Positions 1 through 5,512 of a stretch of DNA of 5,540 bases are shown here, piece by piece. The stretch covers positions 1 through 5,540 of the forward strand of contig JAJYDP010000065.1 in the NCBI GenBank assembly GCA_021777365.1. Direction: 5' to 3'. Origin of the DNA: Chloroflexota bacterium. GTDB taxonomy: Bacteria > Chloroflexota > Limnocylindria > Limnocylindrales > CSP1-4. The stretch's first letter is position 1. Each line of letters opens with the position of its first letter. Under the pieces are notes generated by a model that saw only the letters and a list, made by a program, of their open reading frames with translations, ran no database searches and had not been told where the DNA came from. A program made the position numbers and the translations under genes.

Positions 1-2199
1 GCCCTGGTGGGCGTGTACAAGGGGATCGTCCGCGAGGCCACCGGCCGCGAGTTCCCCGCCGACCCGGACGAGCAGCTGGACCTGGCCATCAAGGCCGTCT
101 TCCGCTCGTGGTTCGGCAAGCGCGCGGTGGACTACCGGAACTACAACAAGATCGCCCACGACCTGGGCACCGCGGTCAACGTGGTGACCATGGTCTTCGG
201 CAACATGGGCAACGACTCCGGCACCGGGGTCGCCTTCACCCGCGATCCCAACACCGGGGAGAAGGTGCTCTTCGGCGAGTACCTCACCAACGCCCAGGGC
301 GAGGACGTGGTGGCCGGGATCCGGACGCCGCAGAAGATCGCGCACCTGGAGCAGGAGCTGCCGCAGGCGTACCGCGAGTTCCACGAGATCGCGGAGAAGC
401 TCGAGCGGCACTACCGGGACGTCCAGGACCTGGAGTTCACCATCGAGCGCGGCCGACTCTTCATGCTGCAGACCCGCAGCGCGAAGCGCACCGCCGCTGC
501 CGCGGTGAAGATCGCGGTCGACATGGTGGCCGAGGGGATCATCACCGAGGCCGAGGCGGTCGAGCGGATCGAGCCGGCCCAGGTGGACCAGCTCCTGCGG
601 GCCCAGTTCGACCCGACTGCCCGCCACGCGGCGCCGCGGATCGCGCGGGGCCTCAACGCCTCCCCGGGCGCGGCGGTGGGGCGGGCGGTCTTCGACGCCG
701 ATACGGCGGTCGAGTGGGCCGGGCGCGGCGAGAAGGTCGTGCTCGTGCGCGTGGAGACCTCCCCGGACGACTTCCACGGCATGGCGGTCGCCCAGGGGAT
801 CCTGACGGCGCGTGGCGGTGCCACCTCGCACGCCGCGGTGGTCGCCCGCCAGATCGGGAAGCCGTGCGTCGCGGGCTGCTCCGAGCTCGTCGTGGACTAC
901 CGCTCCCGGTCGGCCACCACCAACGGCACGACCTTCCGCGAGGGCGACGCGATCAGCCTGGACGGCTCCACCGGCGAGGTCTTCCTGGGCGGACTGCCCA
1001 CGGTGGCCGCGCGCTTCGAGGAGCAGCCCGAGCTGCGCAGGATCCTGGGCTGGGCGGACGGGATCCGTCGCCTGCAGATCTGGACCAACGCGGACAAGCC
1101 CGAGGAGGCCGCCCAGGCCCGCGCCTACGGCGCCCAGGGGATCGGCCTCTGCCGCACCGAGCACATGTTCCGCGAGGGCGAGCGGCTCGAGATCGTGCGG
1201 GCCGCGATCCTGGTCGCCACCGCGGCCACCCGCGCCAAGGCGAAGGTGGCGGCCGGCGAGACGCTCTCCGCCGAGGAGCAGGCGGTCGTGGAGCAGTTCG
1301 ACGGCGCGATGGCGCGTCTCGAGAAGCTCCAGCAGGGCGACTTCGAGGGGATCCTCGCGGCGATGACGGGCCTGCCGGTCATCATCCGGCTGATCGACCC
1401 GCCGCTCCACGAGTTCCTCCCCAAGCACGAGGATCTGCTCGTCCAGGTGACGCAGTACCGCGACCGCGGCACGCCGGAGAACGACCCGGGCTACGCGGAG
1501 GCCCGGCGCATGCTGGCGGCGGTCGAGTCGATGCGCGAGCAGAACCCGATGCTGGGCCTGCGCGGAATCCGGCTCGGCCTGATGATCCCGGACTTCGTCA
1601 AGATCCAGACCCGGGCGATCCTGAACGCGGCCATCGCCGTGAAGCGACAGGGCAGGGATCCGCACCCGGAGATCATGATCCCGCTGGTCGGGCACGTGAA
1701 CGAGCTCCGGGCCACCCAGACGCTGCTCGAGGCGGAGGCCGCCGCGGTCGTCGAGAAGGCCGGCGAGTCCATCGCCTACAAGTTCGGCACCATGATCGAG
1801 ATCCCGCGCGCCTGCTGGGTGGCGGACGAGATCGCCGAGCTCGCGCAGTTCTTCAGCTTCGGGACCAACGACCTGACGCAGATGACGTTCGGCTACAGCC
1901 GCGACGACGCCGAGGGCGGGTTCCTCCTGAAGTACGTCGAGGACAAGATCCTGCCCTACAACCCGTTCCAGTCGCTCGACCCGGTGATCGTCGAGGAGAT
2001 GCGCCTCGCGGTGACCAAGGGCCGCGCGGCCCGGCCGGACCTGGAGGTCGGGATCTGCGGCGAGCACGGCGGCGATCCGCTCTCGATCGCGTACTGCAAC
2101 GAGGTCGGGCTCAACTACGTCTCCTGCTCGCCGTTCCGGGTGCCGGTGGCGCGGCTCGCGGCGGCGCAGGCCGTGCTGGCCGGCGAACGGGACAAGTAA
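1..2199 (+). CDS. ppdK: Pyruvate, phosphate dikinase (PPDK), 5'-truncated by the window edge
   Basis: A cytoplasmic enzyme that interconverts pyruvate + ATP + Pi and PEP + AMP + PPi. The reading frame is open from base 1, so the GTG at 7 is internal. By comparison with the roughly 874-residue Clostridium symbiosum enzyme, recalled from memory, about 185 N-terminal residues lie upstream; 732 are present. Visible in order: the end of the ATP-grasp domain (SGTGVAFTRDP; LQTRSAKRTAAAAVKIAVDM), the swivelling phosphohistidine domain (GGATSHAAVVAR, catalytic His codon 829-831), and the C-terminal PEP/pyruvate TIM barrel. Barrel residues matching known substrate or metal ligands are Arg in LCRTEHM (1153), Arg in IRLIDPPLHEF (1387), Glu in MIEIPRA (1798), Asn-Asp in FSFGTNDLTQ (1867-1872) and Cys in GICGEHGGDP (2056). 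No key residue is missing. The Thr two before the catalytic His, phosphorylated by the regulatory protein in plants, is conserved, but no such regulator lies in the window. The stop is TAA at 2197-2199. PEP synthase is excluded by the PPDK-specific motifs. Confidence 0.97.
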   Translation, partial: ALVGVYKGIVREATGREFPADPDEQLDLAIKAVFRSWFGKRAVDYRNYNKIAHDLGTAVNVVTMVFGNMGNDSGTGVAFTRDPNTGEKVLFGEYLTNAQGEDVVAGIRTPQKIAHLEQELPQAYREFHEIAEKLERHYRDVQDLEFTIERGRLFMLQTRSAKRTAAAAVKIAVDMVAEGIITEAEAVERIEPAQVDQLLRAQFDPTARHAAPRIARGLNASPGAAVGRAVFDADTAVEWAGRGEKVVLVRVETSPDDFHGMAVAQGILTARGGATSHAAVVARQIGKPCVAGCSELVVDYRSRSATTNGTTFREGDAISLDGSTGEVFLGGLPTVAARFEEQPELRRILGWADGIRRLQIWTNADKPEEAAQARAYGAQGIGLCRTEHMFREGERLEIVRAAILVATAATRAKAKVAAGETLSAEEQAVVEQFDGAMARLEKLQQGDFEGILAAMTGLPVIIRLIDPPLHEFLPKHEDLLVQVTQYRDRGTPENDPGYAEARRMLAAVESMREQNPMLGLRGIRLGLMIPDFVKIQTRAILNAAIAVKRQGRDPHPEIMIPLVGHVNELRATQTLLEAEAAAVVEKAGESIAYKFGTMIEIPRACWVADEIAELAQFFSFGTNDLTQMTFGYSRDDAEGGFLLKYVEDKILPYNPFQSLDPVIVEEMRLAVTKGRAARPDLEVGICGEHGGDPLSIAYCNEVGLNYVSCSPFRVPVARLAAAQAVLAGERDK

Positions 2200-2257
2200 C
2201 CGCCGGAATCCGCCGAATCCCGACCGCTCAGGAGCGGCCGGGAGACACGCGACGACT

Positions 2258-2283
2258 GGAGCCGGGCGGCGACGCCCGGCTCC
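2258..2283. terminator. GC-rich hairpin in the convergent gap, possible bidirectional terminator
   Basis: A perfect 11-bp stem: GGAGCCGGGCG (2258-2268) pairs with CGCCCGGCTCC (2273-2283), closing on a GCGA loop (2269-2272), which has the stable GNRA form. It lies 58 nt after the PPDK stop and 22 nt beyond the antiporter stop, so it can fold in either transcript. Neither side has a T-run; CCTT follows on the + strand. It is therefore not a textbook intrinsic terminator, although U-poor hairpins are common in high-GC genomes. A smaller hairpin, CCGCT/AGCGG with a 4-nt loop (2224-2237), lies just upstream. The pairing is seen; the terminator role is inferred from position. Confidence 0.55.
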
Positions 2284-2305
2284 CTTGCGCGCGCCGGGGT
2301 CCGGG

Positions 2306-3577
2306 CTAGACGGACGGCGCCTCGTCGGGGAGCTCGTCGTACGCGGGGAGCTCGGCCGCGACCGGGAGTGCGCCCCGCGCGCCGGCCCAGCGGACCACGC
2401 GGTCCGCCGAGGTCGCCTGCACCAGCAGCGTGAAGAGCACGATGCCGAAGGTGATCTCCTGCAGCATCGCGCGGTCGGGGAAGTCGGCGGGAAGCGAGAG
2501 CGCCAGCGCGACCGCCACGGCGCCGCGCAGGCCCGCCCAGAACATGACGTGCAGCCAGCCGACGGGGATCCGTTCCCTGCCGACCGCTCGCTCGGCCAGC
2601 CAGCTGGCCCCGCCGAGCATCACGTAGACGACGCCGGCGCGCCCGACCAGGATGGCCACCACGCCCCATGCGATCGGGACCAGCGCCTCGGCCAGCCCGC
2701 TCACCGAGATCGCGACCCCGATCAGCAGGAAGACCAGCGCGGTGAGCAGGAACGCCAGGAACTCCCACACCACGTCGATCGCCTCCTGCACGCGCCGGCT
2801 CAGGCCGACGCGCCGGCCGTAGGTGCCCAGCACGACGCCGGCGACGACCGTGGCGATGATCCCCGAGAGGCCCAGCTGGTCGGCGACGAGGTAGGTCCCG
2901 TACGCCGCGAGCAGTGTCAGCGTGAGTTCGACGAGGTGATCGTCGAACGCGGCCGCGACCCGCGAGATCACCAGCCCGGACGCAGCCCCGACCAGCAGGC
3001 TCCCGGCGCTGACGCCCACGAACTCGAGCGCTCCCTGTGCCGGGCTCATGGTGCCCTGCGCGGCCGCCACGGCGATCGTGAAGGCCACGATCCCCGTCCC
3101 GTCGTTCAGGAGGCTCTCGGCCTCCACCACCGTGGCCAGGCGCACCGGCGCATGGAGCCGGCGGATGCTGGAGGTGACCGCGGCCGGGTCCGTGGCGGAG
3201 ACCATCGCGCCGACCACGAAGGCGGGCCCCAGGGCGATCCCGGCGGCGAGGTGCAGCACGATCGCCACGAAGGCCGCCACCACGAGGACGCCCGGGACCG
3301 CGAGCAGCAGGACGCCCGCGAGCGCGCGGAGCAGCTCCCGCTGGTCCAGCGAGTAGGCCGCCTCGAAGACCAGCCCCGGCAGCAGGACCAGCAGGACCAG
3401 CTGCGAGCTCACCTGGAGGTGGACCGGGGGCGAGACGATGGAGATCGCCACGCCGAACAGCACCAGCGCGACGGTGTACGGCAGCCGGATGCGTCGCGTC
3501 ACCAGCGCCACGAAAGCGAGCGCGACGAGCAGCCCCACGAAGGCTTCGACGCTCCCGAGGATGGACGGTTCGTTCAC
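2306..3577 (-). CDS. CPA1-family Na+(K+)/H+ antiporter (NhaP/NHE type)
   Basis: An integral membrane exchanger of monovalent cations for protons, used for ion and pH homeostasis. The protein has 423 residues and is hydrophobic almost throughout, consistent with 12-13 helices, with a short polar C-terminus and no cytosolic regulatory domain. Family motifs are SATDPAAV (Thr129-Asp130), EAESLLNDGTGI (Glu154; Asn158-Asp159, the ion-binding pair), LSGIIATVVAGVVLG (237-251), FLLTALVFLLIG (276-287) and WAGLRGAVAVALALSLP (347-363, with conserved Arg351). The Asn-Asp pair indicates a CPA1-type rather than an Asp-Asp CPA2 exchanger. Starting at GTG 3577 is preferred to ATG 3688. The intervening 37 codons are Arg/Pro/Ala-rich and unlike the family, a -10 hexamer lies exactly 6 nt before the GTG, and the first helix begins about eight residues in. 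The gene is divergent from the dehydrogenase and convergent with PPDK. Whether Na+, K+ or both are carried cannot be read from the sequence. Confidence 0.95.
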   Translation of the reverse strand: MNEPSILGSVEAFVGLLVALAFVALVTRRIRLPYTVALVLFGVAISIVSPPVHLQVSSQLVLLVLLPGLVFEAAYSLDQRELLRALAGVLLLAVPGVLVVAAFVAIVLHLAAGIALGPAFVVGAMVSATDPAAVTSSIRRLHAPVRLATVVEAESLLNDGTGIVAFTIAVAAAQGTMSPAQGALEFVGVSAGSLLVGAASGLVISRVAAAFDDHLVELTLTLLAAYGTYLVADQLGLSGIIATVVAGVVLGTYGRRVGLSRRVQEAIDVVWEFLAFLLTALVFLLIGVAISVSGLAEALVPIAWGVVAILVGRAGVVYVMLGGASWLAERAVGRERIPVGWLHVMFWAGLRGAVAVALALSLPADFPDRAMLQEITFGIVLFTLLVQATSADRVVRWAGARGALPVAAELPAYDELPDEAPSV

Positions 3578-3583
3578 CCCGCC

Positions 3584-3589
3584 ATCGTA
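3584..3589 (-). promoter_or_regulatory. -10 hexamer TACGAT for the antiporter, leaderless configuration
   Basis: Read on the - strand, TACGAT fits the TANNNT consensus of high-GC bacteria. It is followed by GGCGGG and then the GTG at 3577. With six bases between hexamer and start codon, transcription would begin on the first base of the GTG, giving a leaderless mRNA. No clear -35 element is present 16-18 bp upstream. The GGCGGG next to the GTG is too close to act as a Shine-Dalgarno site. The element also supports choosing GTG 3577 as the start. Position and sequence are seen; promoter activity is inferred. Confidence 0.55.
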
Positions 3590-3663
3590 GGCGCCAGGCG
3601 AGGGCACGGCGGGCGCGGTTGGCGACCTGCGTCCGGCGCGAACACGGCGGGCAGAGTCGGCCA

Positions 3664-3680
3664 CCCGCGGCCGCCGCGGG
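3664..3680. repeat. 17-bp perfect palindrome in the divergent promoter region
   Basis: CCCGCGGC (3664-3671) and its exact reverse complement GCCGCGGG (3673-3680) flank one central C at 3672. If transcription of the dehydrogenase starts at its ATG (3720), the palindrome occupies about -56 to -40, just upstream of the -35 position. It lies about 90 bp upstream of the antiporter start. That placement suits an activator or shared regulator site, and no regulator gene is nearby to pair with it. In such GC-rich DNA a G/C-only palindrome of this size could also arise by chance. Confidence 0.35.
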
Positions 3681-3707
3681 GGCGTCACCAGGCCCGTGCG
3701 CGGCCCC

Positions 3708-3713
3708 TACACT
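3708..3713 (+). promoter_or_regulatory. -10 hexamer TACACT for the dehydrogenase, leaderless configuration
   Basis: TACACT fits TANNNT and is followed by GGCGCC and then the ATG at 3720, so the predicted transcript start is the A of the ATG. No Shine-Dalgarno sequence could fit. A weak -35 candidate, GTCACC, lies at 3684-3689 with an 18-bp spacer. The layout mirrors that of the divergent antiporter gene and supports ATG 3720 as the start, rather than the in-frame ATG at 3696, which would precede the promoter. Confidence 0.6.
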
Positions 3714-3719
3714 GGCGCC

Positions 3720-4910
3720 ATGAGCACCTACCGGTACGGGATCCTGGGGGCCGGGCGGCAGGGGACCGCCGCTGCCTACGACCTCGTCGTGCGCGGCGAG
3801 GCGGCGTCGGTGACGCTCGCCGACATCGACCTGTCCGCGGCCCGGCGGGCGGCCGAGCGCGTGAACCGCCTGACCGGGACCGAGCGGGCAACGGCCGCGC
3901 AACTCGACGTCACGGATCACGCTGCCCTGGTCGCCTTCCTGCAGCCGCTGGACGCCTTCATCGCCGCCGTCTCGTACAAGCTCAACCTGCGGATCGCGGA
4001 GGCGGCGCTGGAGGCCGGCACCAGCATGTGCGACCTGGGCGGCCACACCGCGACGGCGCTGGCGCAGATCGCGCTCGCGGACCGGGCGCGGGAGCGCGGG
4101 ATCACGATCATCCCCGACTGCGGCGAGGCACCCGGACTGGCCAACAACCTGATGGCGTACGCCACCACGCTCCTGGACGAGACGGACGATCTGCTGCTGC
4201 TCGACGGCGGCCTGCCCCTCCACCCGGAGGCGCCGTGGGAGTACCGCGTCACCTTCGCCATGGACGGGCTGACGAACGAGTACGCGGGCGGGGCGGACTG
4301 GGTCCGGGACGGCGGGATCGTCCACGTGGACACCTTCGACCCGGCCGAGTACGAACTGGTGGACCTGGGCGAGCCGGTGGGAGAGCTCGAGGCGTTCTCG
4401 GCCGGCGGCGGGTCCACCGTGCCGTGGACGCTGGGGCGCACCGTGCCTTCGATCCGCAACAAAGTGCTGCGCTACCCGGGCCACGTCGCCCAGTTCCAGG
4501 CGTTCCAGGACGCCGGCCTCTTCTCCGAGGAGCCGATCCAGGTCGACGGCGCGCCCGTCGTCCCGCGGCACGTCTTCCACGCCCTCATCGAGCCGCAGAT
4601 CCGTGCCCCCGAGGCGTTCGAGGACATCGTGATCGCCCACGTCATCGCGACCGGGCGGCGGGGTGGCGTGCCGACCCGGGCGGTGGTGGACCTTCGCGCC
4701 GTGCGGGACGACGTGCTCGGCTTCACCGGGATGGAACGCACCACCGGCTGGCACGCCGCGATCGTCTGCCACCTGATCGCGTCCGGCGCCATTCCGCCGG
4801 GCGCCGCTCCGGTGGAGGAGGCGGTGCCGCCGGCGACCATGGTCGCGGCCCTGCGGGAGCGCGCGCTGGCGGTCACCGAGACGGTGGAGCCGATCCGCCG
4901 ACCCGGGTGA
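3720..4910 (+). CDS. Saccharopine dehydrogenase-family oxidoreductase, lysine 6-dehydrogenase-like
   Basis: A 396-residue soluble NAD(P)-dependent oxidoreductase. The N-terminal Rossmann fold (about 1-125) has the dinucleotide loop GAGRQG (10-15). Asp35 ends the second strand, which usually favours NAD over NADP. DLGGH (105-109) and PDCGEAPGLANNL (132-144) are family signatures at the domain junction. The C-terminal catalytic/dimer domain shows GGLPLHPEAPWEY (163-175), DGLTNEY (182-188), the PVGELEAF segment (219-226), RYPGHV (251-256) and a final TGWHAAIVCHLIASG. These features resemble L-lysine 6-dehydrogenase, which oxidatively deaminates the lysine side chain to an aminoadipate semialdehyde precursor, and its archaeal/thermophile relatives more than fungal saccharopine reductase. 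Length also matches that group (about 385-400). The substrate is inferred and could be another amino acid or polyamine conjugate. The gene stands alone: it has its own promoter, a divergent antiporter upstream, and a convergent gene 9 nt beyond its TGA. No lysine-pathway partner is present in the window. Confidence 0.88.
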   Translation: MSTYRYGILGAGRQGTAAAYDLVVRGEAASVTLADIDLSAARRAAERVNRLTGTERATAAQLDVTDHAALVAFLQPLDAFIAAVSYKLNLRIAEAALEAGTSMCDLGGHTATALAQIALADRARERGITIIPDCGEAPGLANNLMAYATTLLDETDDLLLLDGGLPLHPEAPWEYRVTFAMDGLTNEYAGGADWVRDGGIVHVDTFDPAEYELVDLGEPVGELEAFSAGGGSTVPWTLGRTVPSIRNKVLRYPGHVAQFQAFQDAGLFSEEPIQVDGAPVVPRHVFHALIEPQIRAPEAFEDIVIAHVIATGRRGGVPTRAVVDLRAVRDDVLGFTGMERTTGWHAAIVCHLIASGAIPPGAAPVEEAVPPATMVAALRERALAVTETVEPIRRPG

Positions 4911-4926
4911 CGCCGGGCGCTACCCG
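4904..4926. terminator. Imperfect dyad centred between two facing stop codons
   Basis: CGGGT (4904-4908) pairs with ACCCG (4922-4926), and CGCC (4911-4914) with GGCG (4916-4919). The centre is base 4915, and a 2-nt mismatch separates inner and outer arms. The dyad contains the dehydrogenase TGA (4908-4910) and the opposing TAG (4920-4922), placed symmetrically. It might act as a compact two-way terminator, but there is no T-run and the inner arms would leave a very tight loop, so this is tentative. Confidence 0.25.
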
Positions 4927-5300
4927 AGGACCAGCGGGATCACCACCCCGTAGCCGAGCCCCCAGGCGAGGTTGAGCCCGACCACCTCGGGGAGATCGGT
5001 GATGTGCAGCGGTCGCCGGGCCACCGTCGCGACGACGCTCAGAACCACCGCGCCGCCGAGGCCGATCGCCGGGAAGAGGACCAGCCGTCCCGGGCCCTCG
5101 AGCCACTGGTAGGCGCAGACGGCGATGACCCCGCCGGCGATCGCCGCTCCGCCCCACGCGAGGCTGTCGCGGAGCGGACGTGCCCGCGCGTCCGGCGTCC
5201 GGCTCTCTTCCACGGACGCCCGGTAGTAGGCGAGGAGCGCCGACAGGATGGCGACGGCGGCCACGATCGCGACGGACGCGACCAGATCATCGAAGAGCAT
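4920..5300 (-). CDS. Uncharacterised small four-helix membrane protein
   Basis: I do not recognise this 126-residue protein. It has four hydrophobic segments long enough to cross the membrane: about 6-26, 46-67, 73-94 and 106-126. The segment between helices 1 and 2 (27-45) is highly charged (RASVEESRTPDARARPLRD), and the link between helices 3 and 4 contains RRPLHITDLPE. By the positive-inside rule the Arg-rich linkers suggest cytoplasmic loops, with the N-terminus outside. Gly-rich faces in helices 2-4 would allow tight packing. There is no signal-peptide cleavage site, enzyme motif or metal-binding cluster, and the single Cys (62) is buried in helix 2. The reading frame is supported by the hydrophobicity pattern, by a Shine-Dalgarno site (GAGGTG) before ATG 5300 and by a good promoter. 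It converges on the dehydrogenase with 9 nt between stops and is divergent from the gene beginning at 5513. Function unknown. Confidence 0.8.
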   Translation of the reverse strand: MLFDDLVASVAIVAAVAILSALLAYYRASVEESRTPDARARPLRDSLAWGGAAIAGGVIAVCAYQWLEGPGRLVLFPAIGLGGAVVLSVVATVARRPLHITDLPEVVGLNLAWGLGYGVVIPLVLG

Positions 5301-5304
5301 CCGA

Positions 5305-5310
5305 CACCTC
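5305..5310 (-). promoter_or_regulatory. Shine-Dalgarno site of the four-helix protein
   Basis: GAGGTG on the - strand, with the GAGG core 6 nt before the ATG at 5300, is a well-placed ribosome binding site. It fixes the start of the small membrane protein. It also shows that this genome uses led mRNAs as well as the apparently leaderless ones at 3577 and 3720. Confidence 0.7.
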
Positions 5311-5338
5311 GGCCGTGGGCTCGGTCGGTGACGCCGCC

Positions 5339-5367
5339 ACCATAGCGGCGCCCGCGCGGCGGCTCAA
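5339..5367 (-). promoter_or_regulatory. Sigma-70-type promoter of the four-helix protein
   Basis: On the - strand, TTGAGC (5367-5362) and TATGGT (5344-5339) are separated by exactly 17 bp, each matching four of six consensus bases (TTGACA/TATAAT). The transcript would start near 5332, leaving a leader of about 30 nt that holds the Shine-Dalgarno site. This is the most complete promoter in the window and stands out against the GC-rich surroundings. Confidence 0.6.
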
Positions 5368-5446
5368 TCCCCCATCCGGCCCGTCGTCGCCGCGCCCCGC
5401 GCGCGCCGGCACCGTGGCCCGCGTCCGCGCCCCCCGCCGCATCTCG

Positions 5447-5463
5447 CTCCCGGGGCTCGGGAG
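5447..5463. repeat. Small inverted repeat in the second divergent region
   Basis: CTCCCG (5447-5452) and CGGGAG (5458-5463) are separated by 5 nt. The repeat lies about 27 bp upstream of the -10 of the gene starting at 5513, so it could be an operator half-site pair. At this size, chance is an equally good explanation. Confidence 0.2.
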
Positions 5464-5489
5464 GCCGGCGTCGTCACGTGCGCAGGCGG

Positions 5490-5507
5490 TAGCATTGGCC
5501 GCGGAGG
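5490..5507 (+). promoter_or_regulatory. -10 hexamer TAGCAT and Shine-Dalgarno site before GTG 5513
   Basis: TAGCAT (5490-5495) fits TANNNT and would start transcription near 5502. GGAGG (5503-5507) follows, 5 nt before GTG 5513. If both are used, the leader would be only about 11 nt and the Shine-Dalgarno site would sit at its very start. No convincing -35 element is visible. Together they argue that a gene begins at the right edge of the window. Confidence 0.45.
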
Positions 5508-5512
5508 GCCCC

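Noticed and set aside
1081..1083. Trp in place of the Arg that precedes TNAD in C. symbiosum PPDK, first suspected as an active-site loss
   Set aside because: The substrate-binding arginines are those in LCRTEHM (1153) and IRLIDPPLHEF (1387), both present. The position before TNAD/ANAD varies in other PPDKs (Met in maize, from memory).
2224..2237. A short hairpin CCGCT/AGCGG after the PPDK stop, as a separate terminator
   Set aside because: Five pairs with no T-run is weak; the 11-pair hairpin 20 nt downstream is a much better candidate.
108..2309. A 733-codon + frame alongside PPDK
   Set aside because: Arg/Gly/Pro-rich shadow of PPDK, whose own frame carries every family motif.
3578..3688. 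N-terminal extension of the antiporter to ATG 3688
   Set aside because: The extra 37 residues are Arg/Pro/Ala-rich and not like the family, and they would span the predicted -10 element at 3584-3589 and the palindrome at 3664-3680. GTG 3577 fits better.
2115..4772. An 885-codon open frame on the - strand crossing three genes
   Set aside because: Its translation is Arg/Gly/Pro/Ala-rich low-complexity sequence with no motifs. It covers the antiporter in a different frame and lies antisense to the end of PPDK and the dehydrogenase. Such long shadows are expected when stop codons are rare in GC-rich DNA.
2285..4975. An 896-codon open frame on the + strand covering the antiporter antisense and the dehydrogenase out of frame
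   Set aside because: It is compositionally biased (Arg, Asp, Gly, Gln, His) without any domain signature, while the other frames encode clear protein families.
5475..5480. CACGTG palindrome upstream of the gene at 5513
   Set aside because: A six-base palindrome is expected often by chance, and nothing else around it suggests a binding site.
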